A program made the translations under genes and the position numbers. From DASUPK01 sp963795665 (GTDB taxonomy: Bacteria > Actinomycetota > Thermoleophilia > Solirubrobacterales > 70-9): a stretch of DNA of 64,000 nucleotides. The DNA lies in NCBI GenBank assembly GCA_963795665.1, contig CAWCIP010000014.1, positions 186,001 to 250,000 on the forward strand, read 5' to 3'. Of this stretch, positions 28,751 through 36,430 are shown in pieces. Each line of letters begins with the position of its first letter. Position 1 is the stretch's first letter. Under the pieces are notes generated by a model. It saw nothing but the letters and a program-made list of their open reading frames with translations, was not told the origin of the DNA and did no database searches.

Positions 28751-28771
28751 GTGGCGGTTCGCTCCAGCTGC

Positions 28772-29798
28772 CTAGCTCGTCGGGTTGCCGAGGTCCTTCT
28801 CGGCCTGGATGACCCAGCCGTTGTCCCCGAAGAACGGATCGGCGACCTTGCCCCAGCCACCGAACTTGTCGATGGTGAACAGGCCCGACGGGGTCGGGAA
28901 CTTCCTCGCGTTACTAGTCAGCGACGGACTTGACGACCGGGCGATAACCCGCGTCAGCGAAGTCCTGCTGGCCCTGGTCCGTGTATAGGAAGTCCACGAA
29001 CTTCTGGGCCTCGGACGGCGCGTCCTTGGTGACTGCGATCGGGTTCTCGATCAGGATCGTGCTGTCCGGAATGATGTACTCGAGATCGATGCCGTCCTTC
29101 TTGGCCTGGATGGCGTCGTTCTCGTAGCCGACCAGCACGTCGCCCTTGCCGCTGGAGAACGTGTTCAGCGAGTCACGGGCGCTCGAGTCCTGAACGGACG
29201 TGTTGGCGAGCACCTGCTTGACGAAGGCCTGCGCCTGAGCGGGAGTCTTGCCCTCGGCGATCTGCGACCCGTAGATGGCCATGATGTTCCAGCGGGCTCC
29301 GCCGGAGGTGGCCGGGTTCGGGTCGATCACGTCGACGTCCGAGCGGGCGAGATCATCGAAGCTGGTGATGTGCTTCGGGTTGCCCGGGCGAACGCTCAGG
29401 GTCACGACCGAGTCGGTGACGATTCCCTTGTACTGGTTCTTGTCCCAGTCGGCGGAAACGAGACCCGCGTCGACCACACGCTGCATGTCGGGCTCGAGTG
29501 AGAACTCGACGACGTCAGCGGGCTGACCGGCCTCGACGGCTCGGCTCTGGTCGCCGGACGCTCCGAACGAATTGGAGAAGCCGATGCCCTTGCCGTCCGC
29601 CGTGTCGTTGAAGCCAGGCTCGAGGCCCTGCTCGTAGGCCTGTTGCGGAGTCGAGTACGCGACCAGATCGATCGAGTCGCTGGCGCTCGCGGATCCCCCG
29701 CACGCCGCGACACCAATCGTCGCGGCCAAGCCGAGGAGCGAAGCACCCAGGAGGGCGGCGATTCGCTTCGGCTTTCGGTTGCGCTGTCCCTGAGTCAT
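28772..29798 (-). CDS. sbp: Sulfate-binding lipoprotein, frame change near 28915
   Basis: A periplasmic-type solute-binding protein of sulfate importers. The lipoprotein signal ends in VAACGGS; the mature part has LVAYSTPQQAYEQ, FGASGDQSRAV, PADVVEFSLEPD, DPNPATSGGARWNIMAIYG and VLVGYENDA. The frame breaks after RPVVKSVAD. Beyond an extra base near 28912-28918 the sequence continues as ARKFPTPSGLFTIDKFGGW to a stop at 28772, which is the normal Sbp C-terminus. So the true gene is about 340 codons. It is first in the sbp-cysT-cysW-cysA operon. Confidence 0.88.
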
Positions 29799-29819
29799 GA
29801 GGCTTTCTTCCGACCTTTC

Positions 29820-29874
29820 TTGATTGCGTTGATTGACAAGGCCGGGAACCGTAGCAGAAACAACAGTAAGTCAA
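29820..29874 (-). promoter_or_regulatory. Candidate sulfate operon promoter and direct repeat
   Basis: On the minus strand, TTGACT (29874-29869) and TACGGT (29853-29848) are 15 nt apart, preceded by TGC as an extended -10. In the leader, a direct repeat TTGATT-GCG-TTGATT (plus-strand 29820-29834) could be a regulator site, for example for the Rrf2 protein. Inference from pattern only. Confidence 0.3.
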
Positions 29875-29940
29875 TGGGAATAGACGTAATTGCCAGCTCT
29901 CGCCGATTAGGGGGACAGCCAGCGGGAAGGAGTGGGGCGC

Positions 29941-30024
29941 ATGCGAGTGATGTTCTTCACCTGGCTGGTGCTGATTGCGACCGGGCTCGCCTTCTACACG
30001 TTGATCGGGCTGAGCCACAACTGA
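29941..30024 (+). CDS. 27-residue membrane micropeptide
   Basis: MRVMFFTWLVLIATGLAFYT LIGLSHN (27 residues, shown split) is almost entirely one transmembrane helix. A good ribosome site (GGAAGGAG, about 29927-29934) precedes the ATG. The stop overlaps the start of the next membrane gene as TGATG, so the two are translationally coupled. I know no family for it. Position and ribosome site make a real product likely; it may be a subunit or stabiliser of the downstream protein. Confidence 0.55.
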   Translation: MRVMFFTWLVLIATGLAFYTLIGLSHN

Positions 30025-30707
30025 TGCAGCGAATACGGCGCTTCGTCGGCGATCACTCGCTCTCTCTCTTCTTCCTCGCCCTCTTCCTGGCCGCGCTGAT
30101 CGGGCAGGCGATCGCCGGCCACATCCTGCACAACGAGGACGCCATGGCGCACCACGGGACGACGATGACGCTATGGCGCTACGTCGTCTCCTCCGACTTC
30201 GGCAATGCCGTGATGGAGAACTGGCAATCGGAGTATCTGCAGTTCATGCTCTTCATGCTCGCCACGATCTGGCTCGTCGAGCGCGGCTCGCCGGAGTCGA
30301 AGCCACTCGGCGAGAAGGGGACCGAAACGGACAAGGAACAGGCGATCGGAGAGCACGCACGCAGGGACTCGCCCGATTGGGCCAAGCCCAAGGGGATCAA
30401 GACCTACGTGTACTCGAACTCGCTGCTGATCGTGATGTCGATCATCTTCTTCGGCTCCTGGTTCGCCCAATCGGTCACCGGCTGGACGGAGTTCAACGCC
30501 CAGCAGGCCGACCACCACGAGAAGGCCGTGTCATGGCTCGGATACGTCGGCTCAGCCGACTTCTGGGAGGCGACGCTGCAGAACTGGCAGTCCGAGTTCC
30601 TCGCTGTCGGCTCCTTCGTCGCCTTCACCGTCTTCCTGCGACAGCGAGGCTCGCCTGAGTCGAAGCCGGTGGGCGCACCCCACGACGCGACCGGCATCGA
30701 GGGGTAG
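30024..30707 (+). CDS. Integral membrane protein with internal duplication (DUF6766-like)
   Basis: A 227-residue protein of two homologous halves, each with two transmembrane helices. Half 1 runs from LSLFFLALFLAALIGQAIAG to VMENWQSEYLQF and RGSPESKPLG. Half 2 runs from LLIVMSIIFFGSWFAQSVTG to TLQNWQSEFLAV and RGSPESKPVG. The repeated NWQSE and RGSPESKP motifs suggest a shared binding or assembly role. Layout matches proteins labelled DUF6766; function is unknown. It follows the micropeptide with a 1-nt overlap. Confidence 0.75.
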   Translation: MQRIRRFVGDHSLSLFFLALFLAALIGQAIAGHILHNEDAMAHHGTTMTLWRYVVSSDFGNAVMENWQSEYLQFMLFMLATIWLVERGSPESKPLGEKGTETDKEQAIGEHARRDSPDWAKPKGIKTYVYSNSLLIVMSIIFFGSWFAQSVTGWTEFNAQQADHHEKAVSWLGYVGSADFWEATLQNWQSEFLAVGSFVAFTVFLRQRGSPESKPVGAPHDATGIEG

Positions 30708-30718
30708 CCCGCGCCCTC

Positions 30719-31060
30719 TCAGCGCTTCTTCCCTCCCAGAGCTCCGACCAGCTGGCGCTTGGTCATCTTCGAGCGGCCCTTGATCCCGCGGTCCTTGGCC
30801 TCCTCGTAGAGCTGCTCGTACGTGCGGCCGCCCGGGCCGCTTCCGGACCGAAGTCCACCGCGGCGATGCGACGAGATGTCTCGCCGGGACGCCGACGACG
30901 ACCGGCGCGACTGCCCGGCCCTGGCGCGCTCCTTGTTGACCGTGCGGGCTGCGATCTCCTCGGCTCTGGCCTCGGATCGTCCCTCGCTCCGCTCGCTCTT
31001 CTTGACGTGCTCGTACATCCGGGCCCACTTGGTGCCCTTCTTGATTCCTCTCGGTGGCAT
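30719..31060 (-). CDS. Small basic protein with C-terminal Rho-N/SAP-like segment
   Basis: A 113-residue, highly basic protein: PPRGIKKGTKWARMYEHVKKS, then EEIAARTVNKERARAGQSR, SSHRRGGLRSGSGP and a C-terminal TYEQLYEEAKDRGIKGRSKMTKRQLVGAL. That last part has the two-helix shape of Rho N-terminal, HeH or SAP nucleic-acid-binding motifs. Similar proteins are often labelled plasmid stabilisation protein without experimental support. The ATG at 31060 follows a GGAGG site. It lies downstream of the radical SAM gene on the same strand. Confidence 0.7.
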   Translation of the reverse strand: MPPRGIKKGTKWARMYEHVKKSERSEGRSEARAEEIAARTVNKERARAGQSRRSSSASRRDISSHRRGGLRSGSGPGGRTYEQLYEEAKDRGIKGRSKMTKRQLVGALGGKKR

Positions 31061-31132
31061 CTGTCTGCCTCCTCTCTGGTCTTCCCACCGGGATACCCGG
31101 CGCGCAGCGAGCAAACCATCGGACCGGAGCGG

Positions 31133-32158
31133 CTAGAAGAGCTTTGTCTGGGCCAGCTCGGGCTCTGCGGCCACTGCTGCCCGCTCCCTGCGCCGCGCCT
31201 CCAGCCGCGCCCGCCGGCTGTAGCGCGGGTCGTGGGAGAGGTTCGGTGCGCGAACAAGGGACCCGATCCGCTTGCGCTCGGCATTGGGCGCGTAGGCGCG
31301 GTCCTGGTAGAGCTCCTCGTACCTCGGCACGAGATCGGGACGTGCCGCGGAGAGCCATGACATGAAGACCTCCTTGACGCCGGGGCGCAGGTGCAGGGCG
31401 ATCCCGTTGACGAAGGTGGCGCCGGCCTCCTCGGCGATGGAGACGATCTCCTCGACCAACGCCGGCGAGTCGTTGATCCCGGGCATCAGGGGCGCCACCA
31501 GCACCCCGGACGGGATCCCGGCCTCGTTGAAGGCCGCCACCGCCTCGAGCCGCTTGCGCGGGTGCGGTGTGTGGGGCTCGGTCGCCCGCCAGATCTTCTC
31601 GTCGAGTGTCGGAACCGAGAAGTTGACGCTGACGTCGGCGATCTCGGCCAGCTCGAGGTAGAGGTCGAGATCCCGAAGGACGAGCGAGGACTTGGTCAGG
31701 ATCGAGGTGGGCGTCTCGGAATCACGCAGCGCCTCGATCATCGGGGGCATCAGCTCGTAGCGTCCCTCCGCCCACTGGTACGGATCGGTGTTGGTCCCGA
31801 AGGCGACCAGCTCCCGCTTCCAGCTCGGCCTGCTGAGCTCCGCCCGGAACAGCTCGGGAACGTTGACCTTGACGACGATCTCCCGCTCGAAGTCGCGGCC
31901 CGCGTTCAGGTCGAGGTAGGTGTGCGTGTTGCGCGCAAAGCAGTAGGTGCACGCATGGGTGCATCCTCTGAACGCGTTGACCGTCCAGTTGAACGGCAGG
32001 TAGTCACCCGGCACCTTGTTGAGCGCCGACTTGGCGCGCACCTCGTGGAAGTTGATGCCGAGTGCCTCCGGAGCGTCGAAGGTGCGGACGCGCTCGACGT
32101 CCAGGCCGGGCAAGCTCCTTCCCTTCTCTCTGTCGACTTTCTGTGAGTCCCAGCGCAT
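31133..32158 (-). CDS. Radical SAM protein, SplB/Rv2578c type
   Basis: A 341-residue radical SAM enzyme with the cluster motif CTHACTYC (C-x3-C-x2-C) in FRGCTHACTYCFARNTH. It belongs to the COG1533 group, relatives of spore photoproduct lyase labelled DNA repair photolyases, and is laid out like Mycobacterium Rv2578c. Other landmarks are GTNTDPYQWAEGRYELM and PLMPGINDSP. The ATG at 32158 is chosen because a perfect SOS box directly precedes it; a TTG 15 codons upstream would place the box inside the gene. The SOS box suggests induction by DNA damage. The true substrate is not known. Confidence 0.85.
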   Translation of the reverse strand: MRWDSQKVDREKGRSLPGLDVERVRTFDAPEALGINFHEVRAKSALNKVPGDYLPFNWTVNAFRGCTHACTYCFARNTHTYLDLNAGRDFEREIVVKVNVPELFRAELSRPSWKRELVAFGTNTDPYQWAEGRYELMPPMIEALRDSETPTSILTKSSLVLRDLDLYLELAEIADVSVNFSVPTLDEKIWRATEPHTPHPRKRLEAVAAFNEAGIPSGVLVAPLMPGINDSPALVEEIVSIAEEAGATFVNGIALHLRPGVKEVFMSWLSAARPDLVPRYEELYQDRAYAPNAERKRIGSLVRAPNLSHDPRYSRRARLEARRRERAAVAAEPELAQTKLF

Positions 32159-32172
32159 CGAACGTATGTTCG
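32159..32172 (-). promoter_or_regulatory. LexA-type SOS box
   Basis: CGAACGTATGTTCG matches the Gram-positive/actinobacterial LexA operator pattern CGAAC-N4-GTTCG exactly. It touches the ATG of the radical SAM gene and lies 86 nt before the divergent gene at 32258, so either or both could be LexA-controlled. Confidence 0.75.
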
Positions 32173-32257
32173 CATACCGATCGGCTCGTCTACGGTGATT
32201 CAACGGCGGAGAGATCCCTTTCGTGAGCCGGCCTCGGCTCAGTCAGACTCCAGGGCC

Positions 32258-32851
32258 ATGACCGACGAGACGACGAGACTCCACCCTGCCGAGCACCGCG
32301 CCTATCGCGAGCTGTACGCGTCCGCCCGCCAGCTGATTCGCCGCTGGGGCCGCCTGGCGCCCGCATTGGAGGGAACGCCGGTCGGTGAGAGCCTGCTCCG
32401 CGGCGTCGATGAAACCGAGCGGCTGCTGGAGGCATTGGGCACCCGCACCGCCGCCTACGGGCTGCACGGAGGGCCGGCGGCGCAGGGAGTGGGCGCGCGG
32501 ATCGCAGATGTGCGGGCTGCGTTCGTCGACCGGGGTGGCGACACCGGCATGGTGGTCCGCTTCGCCGTACTCGACATCGAGCACATCACGACGCTGCTTC
32601 GGCAGCTCGCCGAGCTGGCCCGCTCGCGGCAGGACCGCGATCTCGCCGGCTTCTGTGAGGAATGGGCAAGCCGGCTCGAGGCGCAGCTGGGAGCGGTCCG
32701 GGAGGCGGCGGTCGAGCTCGGCACCGACCCCGAGCGGGCTGCCGCCCCGCTCGACGACTCGCTGCTCAACCGGGCCACCCACGGCGTGGGCTGGGTCTTT
32801 GGATCGGTCGGCGAGGGCATCGACCGGGTCGTCGGCCGCCGCCGCAGCTAG
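32258..32851 (+). CDS. Conserved-looking helical protein of unknown function
   Basis: A 197-residue soluble, mostly helical protein: EHRAYRELYASARQLIRRWGRLA, ESLLRGVDETERLLEALG, DIEHITTLLRQLAELARSRQDRDLAGFCEEW and a C-terminal amphipathic SLLNRATHGVGWVFGSVG. No catalytic motif or membrane helix is seen. It is divergent from the radical SAM gene and shares the region with the SOS box, so a damage-related role is possible. It converges on thiSG with a 4-nt overlap. Confidence 0.6.
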   Translation: MTDETTRLHPAEHRAYRELYASARQLIRRWGRLAPALEGTPVGESLLRGVDETERLLEALGTRTAAYGLHGGPAAQGVGARIADVRAAFVDRGGDTGMVVRFAVLDIEHITTLLRQLAELARSRQDRDLAGFCEEWASRLEAQLGAVREAAVELGTDPERAAAPLDDSLLNRATHGVGWVFGSVGEGIDRVVGRRRS

Positions 32852-33825
32852 GAGAGGTCCGGCTGACCCTCGAGCGGAGTCGAGGCCTCCGCGTGCAGCC
32901 GGCGCGGAATCCGCCCGGCCTGCCGGGCGGCCCAGCCCGCCTCCACCGCCGAGCGCATCGCCGCCGCCATGCCCGCCGGATCCTCGGCTCTGGAGACGGA
33001 GCTGGCCAGCAGCACTCCGTCGCAGCCGAGCTCCATCGCCAGTGCGGCATCCGACGCCGTGCCGATTCCCGCGTCGAGGATCACGGGGACGCCGGCGCGC
33101 TCGGCGATGATCCGCACGTTGTACGGGTTGCGTATCCCCATCCCAGAGCCGATCGGCGACCCGAGCGGCATCACGGCGGCGCAGCCGGCCTCCTCGAGCC
33201 GACGGGCGAGGATCGGATCGTCATTTGTGTAGGGCAGAACCGTGAAGCCCTCGTCCACCAGGGTCTCGGCGGCGTCGATCAGCTCGACCGCATCCGGGAG
33301 CAGGGTCCGGTCGTCCCCGATCACCTCGAGCTTCACCCAGTCGGTCTCGAACGCCTCGCGCGCGAGCCTGGCCGTCCGGACCGCGTCCCGCGCCGTGTAA
33401 CAGCCGGCCGTATTGGGAAGCGCGAAGAGGCCAAGCCGTCGGATCAGGTCGAGGACAGAACCCCGTGCGTCGGGGTCGACCCGCCGGAGCGCCACCGTGA
33501 CGATCTCGGTGCCCGATGCGATCAGGGCCTCCTCCATCTGCTCGAGCGAGCGGAAGCCCCCTGTACCGACGATCAGCCGCGAGCCCCAGCTTCGGCTCCC
33601 GAGCTCGAAGCCGTCATCGGCGCCGCCCTGGATGGCGGCGAGCACCTCGATCTTCTGGCCATCGGCGAGCTGCGTCCGGCTCCACTCGCTCCTGGGGACG
33701 ACCTCCCCGTCGACTGCGACCGCCACCCCCCGCTGCTCGAGCTCCGCCCCCGAGGCCTCGATCGCGATCGCGACGGTGGCGTCGTCGGGCAGTGTTACCG
33801 GCTCGCCGTTGAGCTCGACGTTCAC
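32848..33825 (-). CDS. thiSG: ThiS-ThiG fusion: sulfur carrier and thiazole synthase
   Basis: A 325-residue fusion. Residues 1-66 are ThiS (VNVELNGEPVTLPDDATVA to EVLAAIQGG), ending in the Gly-Gly that carries the thiocarboxylate. ThiG follows without a stop: GFELGSRSWGSRLIVGTGGF, the Schiff-base Lys region WVKLEVIGDD, VMPLGSPIGSGMG and ILDAGIGTASDA. ThiG makes the thiazole phosphate ring of thiamine from DXP, dehydroglycine (from ThiO) and the ThiS sulfur. Because Gly-Gly is internal, a cut or an alternative sulfur route is needed. The GTG start overlaps the thiO stop. Confidence 0.88.
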   Translation of the reverse strand: MNVELNGEPVTLPDDATVAIAIEASGAELEQRGVAVAVDGEVVPRSEWSRTQLADGQKIEVLAAIQGGADDGFELGSRSWGSRLIVGTGGFRSLEQMEEALIASGTEIVTVALRRVDPDARGSVLDLIRRLGLFALPNTAGCYTARDAVRTARLAREAFETDWVKLEVIGDDRTLLPDAVELIDAAETLVDEGFTVLPYTNDDPILARRLEEAGCAAVMPLGSPIGSGMGIRNPYNVRIIAERAGVPVILDAGIGTASDAALAMELGCDGVLLASSVSRAEDPAGMAAAMRSAVEAGWAARQAGRIPRRLHAEASTPLEGQPDLS

Positions 33826-34988
33826 GCGACCTCCACGGCGGCCTCGGCCGATCGCCCGGCGAACCGCCGCGGCGAGAACGGGCCGATATCGAACGGCGGC
33901 TCCTCGCCGGCGAGCAGCGCCGCAATGCAAGCGGCGGTCAGCGGCGCCTGCAGAACCCCGTTGCGGAAGTGTCCGGTGGCGACCAGCAATCCGTCGGTCG
34001 CGCTCGAGCCGATCAGGGGAGCGTTGTCGGGCGTGCCCGGACGCAGGCCCGCGTTGGCCTCGACCAGCTCCAGCTCTTCGATCTCCGGAATCAGCCTGTA
34101 TGCCTCGCGGAGCAGCTCGTGTACTCCACCGGCGGTCACCGTCGTGTCGAAGCCGCGCTCCTCGACTGTCGCGCCGACGATCAGCCTCCCATCCGCGCGC
34201 GGGACCAGGTAGACCCGCTCGCCGGCGACGATTCGCCCGCAAGCGGGCTCCTCGGCCGAACCGCGGAGGGTGAGGATCTCCCCCTTAACCGGGCGGACCG
34301 GTGGCCTGGCATCCGGCGGGACCCAGTGGGCCCCTCCCGACCAGCAGCCCGCGCTCAGGATCAGCGTGCCCGCGCGGAAGCTGCGGCCATCCGCCGTATC
34401 GACCCGCCAGGCGCCGTCACGCCGCTCGGCCGCCACCACCTCCGCGCCGCCATGGACGTCGACCCCCCGGCGCTCGAGGGCGCCGAGCAACGCCGCGATC
34501 ACGCGTCTGGGATCGACGCTGGCCTCGCCGGGAACGTCCGCGCCGCCGCGGACTGCGGGCGCCAGTCCAGGCTCGAGCTTCCGGCAGGCCCGTCCGGGCA
34601 GCCACTCGGACTCCAAGCCGAGCTTGCGATGGAGCTCGTAGCGCCGACGCAACGCCTCCGCCTCATCGCGGTCGAGGGCCACGTGCAGCGCTCCGTGAGC
34701 GCCGAAGCCGATCTCCATCTCCGACTCAGCCTCCAGCTCCCGCGCGAAAACCGGCCACCCGCGCAGGGACTCGAGGTTGAGCGCCAACAGCGCCTCCTCG
34801 CCCCAGGATGCCTCGCCCACGGGAGCGAGCATCCCCGCCGCCACTCCCGTCGCACCCGCCGCCGGGCGCTCGCGCTCGAGCACACAGACACGCGCGCCCC
34901 GCCGCGCGGCCCACCAGGCCGAGGCCAGCCCGATCACGCCGCCGCCGACGAAGATCCCGTCGTAGCCGTTGTTCGTGTCGTCTCTCAC
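33822..34988 (-). CDS. thiO: Glycine oxidase ThiO
   Basis: An FAD-dependent oxidase that turns glycine into dehydroglycine for ThiG. The 388-residue protein has the FAD motif FVGGGVIGLASAWWAARRGA, the RERPAAGATGVAAGMLAP region, LILSAGCWSGG and the C-terminal ANAGLRPGTPDNAPLIG. The GTG at 34988 is preferred; the ATG at 35009 lies inside the riboswitch. Its ribosome site (GGAGG, minus-strand 34997-34993) abuts the 3' end of the riboswitch, which would allow translational control. Confidence 0.9.
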   Translation of the reverse strand: MRDDTNNGYDGIFVGGGVIGLASAWWAARRGARVCVLERERPAAGATGVAAGMLAPVGEASWGEEALLALNLESLRGWPVFARELEAESEMEIGFGAHGALHVALDRDEAEALRRRYELHRKLGLESEWLPGRACRKLEPGLAPAVRGGADVPGEASVDPRRVIAALLGALERRGVDVHGGAEVVAAERRDGAWRVDTADGRSFRAGTLILSAGCWSGGAHWVPPDARPPVRPVKGEILTLRGSAEEPACGRIVAGERVYLVPRADGRLIVGATVEERGFDTTVTAGGVHELLREAYRLIPEIEELELVEANAGLRPGTPDNAPLIGSSATDGLLVATGHFRNGVLQAPLTAACIAALLAGEEPPFDIGPFSPRRFAGRSAEAAVEVA

Positions 34989-34992
34989 CAGA

Positions 34993-35077
34993 CCTCCCTT
35001 CGCCGGCATTACCCGGATCAGGTTCGGACGGTCGGCGGCGCTTCAGCCACCCTCTCAGCCCTTTGGTGGGCTCCCGT
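34993..35077 (-). promoter_or_regulatory. TPP riboswitch (THI element)
   Basis: On the minus strand the conserved blocks appear in order: GGGAGCCC, GGGCTGAGAGGGTGG, GAACCTGATCCGGGTAATGC and CGGCGAAGGGA. These are the pyrimidine-sensing and pyrophosphate-sensing elements of the TPP aptamer. It directly precedes thiO-thiSG. The last block merges into the thiO ribosome site, so thiamine pyrophosphate probably blocks translation. Confidence 0.95.
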
Positions 35078-35086
35078 TACACGTTC

Positions 35087-35114
35087 ATCGTACCCTTGCT
35101 CGTACAGTGACCAA
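35087..35114 (-). promoter_or_regulatory. Candidate promoter of thiO-thiSG
   Basis: On the minus strand TTGGTC (35114-35109), 16 nt, TACGAT (35092-35087), placed just before the TPP riboswitch. It overlaps the divergent thiE start codon at 35107, so the two transcription units share this region. Confidence 0.5.
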
Positions 35115-35814
35115 CGACGCTTCTGGCCAGACTCATCTCGCACCTCCCGAGGCAATCGGAGATCTGCGGCGCCAGCGGCTCGAGTGGGCGCGCCTCTACT
35201 TCGTCTGCGACGCACGCCCACATGGCCGCGAGCCGGAGGCGATGCTGAACGCGGCGATGAGCGGCGGCGCCGGGATCATCGAGCTGCGGGATCGCGAGAA
35301 CCCCCGCAACGCCATCGAGCGCTCAGGACACACGTTCCGCCGCCTGGCCAACACCTACGGCGCGCTCTTCATCGTCAACGACGATCCCCATCTCGCCCTC
35401 GAGCTGCGCGCCGACGGGGTCCATGTCGGACAGGACGACATCGACCCCGCCGAGGCGCGCCGGATCATGGGTCCCGCCGCAATCATCGGCCTCTCGACCC
35501 ACAGCCGCGAGCAGATCGAGGCGGCCGCGAGCCTTCCGATCGACTACATCAGCGTCGGCCCGATCTGGGAGACCCCCACCAAGCAGGGACGGCCGGCGAC
35601 CGGGCTCGAGCTGATCCGCGACGCGGCCGAGATCGCCAAGCGCCCCTGGTACGCGATCGGCGGAATCGACGCCGGCAACGCCGAACAGGTCGTCTCGGCG
35701 GGGGCCGAGCGCCTCTGCGTGGTCAGGGCGATTCGCGACGCCGAGACTCCGCGAGCCGCGGCGACGGCCCTGTTCGACCTGGTCGACCCGGCGGCACGAG
35801 CGGAAGAGCGATGA
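35107..35814 (+). CDS. thiE: Thiamine-phosphate synthase
   Basis: Joins the HMP pyrimidine and thiazole phosphates. The 235-residue TIM barrel has ARLYFVCDARP, GAGIIELRDRENP, ALFIVNDDPHLALELRADGVHVGQDD, IIGLSTHSREQ, DYISVGPIWETPTK and WYAIGGIDAGN. The frame extends upstream, but ThiE similarity begins about residue 25, and the GTG at 35107 is the best start. It is divergent from thiO-thiSG; the riboswitch is on the opposite strand and does not precede thiE. It overlaps the next gene (ATGA). Confidence 0.92.
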   Translation: MTNDASGQTHLAPPEAIGDLRRQRLEWARLYFVCDARPHGREPEAMLNAAMSGGAGIIELRDRENPRNAIERSGHTFRRLANTYGALFIVNDDPHLALELRADGVHVGQDDIDPAEARRIMGPAAIIGLSTHSREQIEAAASLPIDYISVGPIWETPTKQGRPATGLELIRDAAEIAKRPWYAIGGIDAGNAEQVVSAGAERLCVVRAIRDAETPRAAATALFDLVDPAARAEER

Positions 35815-36389
35815 GCGACCGCGACCGGAAGCGGGCCGAGCGCCAGAAGCGAAAGCGCCGGTCCGCCGAGCGGGTCGGAGCGCCAAACGGCGACGGCGCG
35901 GCCGCAACGACGGCCGAGGCGCCAGAGACCGAGACCTTCAAGGAGAGGATGGCCCGCCGCTATGAGGAGCGCAACGACGAAGCCAGGGCGAAGCTCGAGC
36001 CGCTCGAGCGCGGCGAGCGCCCCAGGGCCGTCACGATCGGAGCCGTCGTCTCGAGCGTGCTCGCGATCACGATCACAGTTCAGGGCGTCCTCTCGCTGGC
36101 GGGCGTGAGCTCCGGTCAGGGGGCTACCCGCCCCGCTCCCCTGATCCTGTTCGCGGTCGTGCTCTGGGCGATGGCGGTCGGGATGTGGCGCGCCCGCTAT
36201 TGGGCCGTGCTCGGCTTCCAGACCGTGCTCCTCCTGATGATGCTCGCCAGCGCGTTCGGGCTGGTGGTGGTCAACTCCGTACTCCAAGCCGTCGGCACCA
36301 CGCTCCTGCTGCTCGGCTCGGGCACGCTCTTCTACTTCATGGTCCGCGCGATGGCGCGGATCCAGATGCCAAGCGGCCCCGACGCCTGA
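35811..36389 (+). CDS. Membrane protein of unknown function
   Basis: A 192-residue protein. The N-terminal 75 residues are highly charged and disordered (RDRKRAERQKRKRRSAERV, then Ala/Thr/Glu-rich, ERMARRYEERNDEARAKLE). About four transmembrane helices follow (VTIGAVVSSVLAITITVQ, LILFAVVLWAMAVGMW, WAVLGFQTVLLLMMLASAF, VGTTLLLLGSGTLFYFMV). Layout is like actinobacterial membrane proteins that follow biosynthetic genes, with no known role. It is coupled to thiE by a 4-nt overlap; a link to thiamine transport is speculation. Confidence 0.65.
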   Translation: MSDRDRKRAERQKRKRRSAERVGAPNGDGAAATTAEAPETETFKERMARRYEERNDEARAKLEPLERGERPRAVTIGAVVSSVLAITITVQGVLSLAGVSSGQGATRPAPLILFAVVLWAMAVGMWRARYWAVLGFQTVLLLMMLASAFGLVVVNSVLQAVGTTLLLLGSGTLFYFMVRAMARIQMPSGPDA

Positions 36390-36430
36390 CGGCGAAGCCG
36401 GATCAAACGCTCCGATAGAGTCGATCCCCG

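Noticed and set aside
31088..31100. CCGGG-ATA-CCCGG hairpin after the radical SAM gene as terminator
   Set aside because: Five base pairs with a 3-nt loop and no T-run is too weak to call in this GC background.
33969..35810. A long forward frame that leads into the membrane protein at 35811
   Set aside because: It overlaps thiO, the riboswitch and thiE; only the part after the ATG at 35811 has membrane-protein character.
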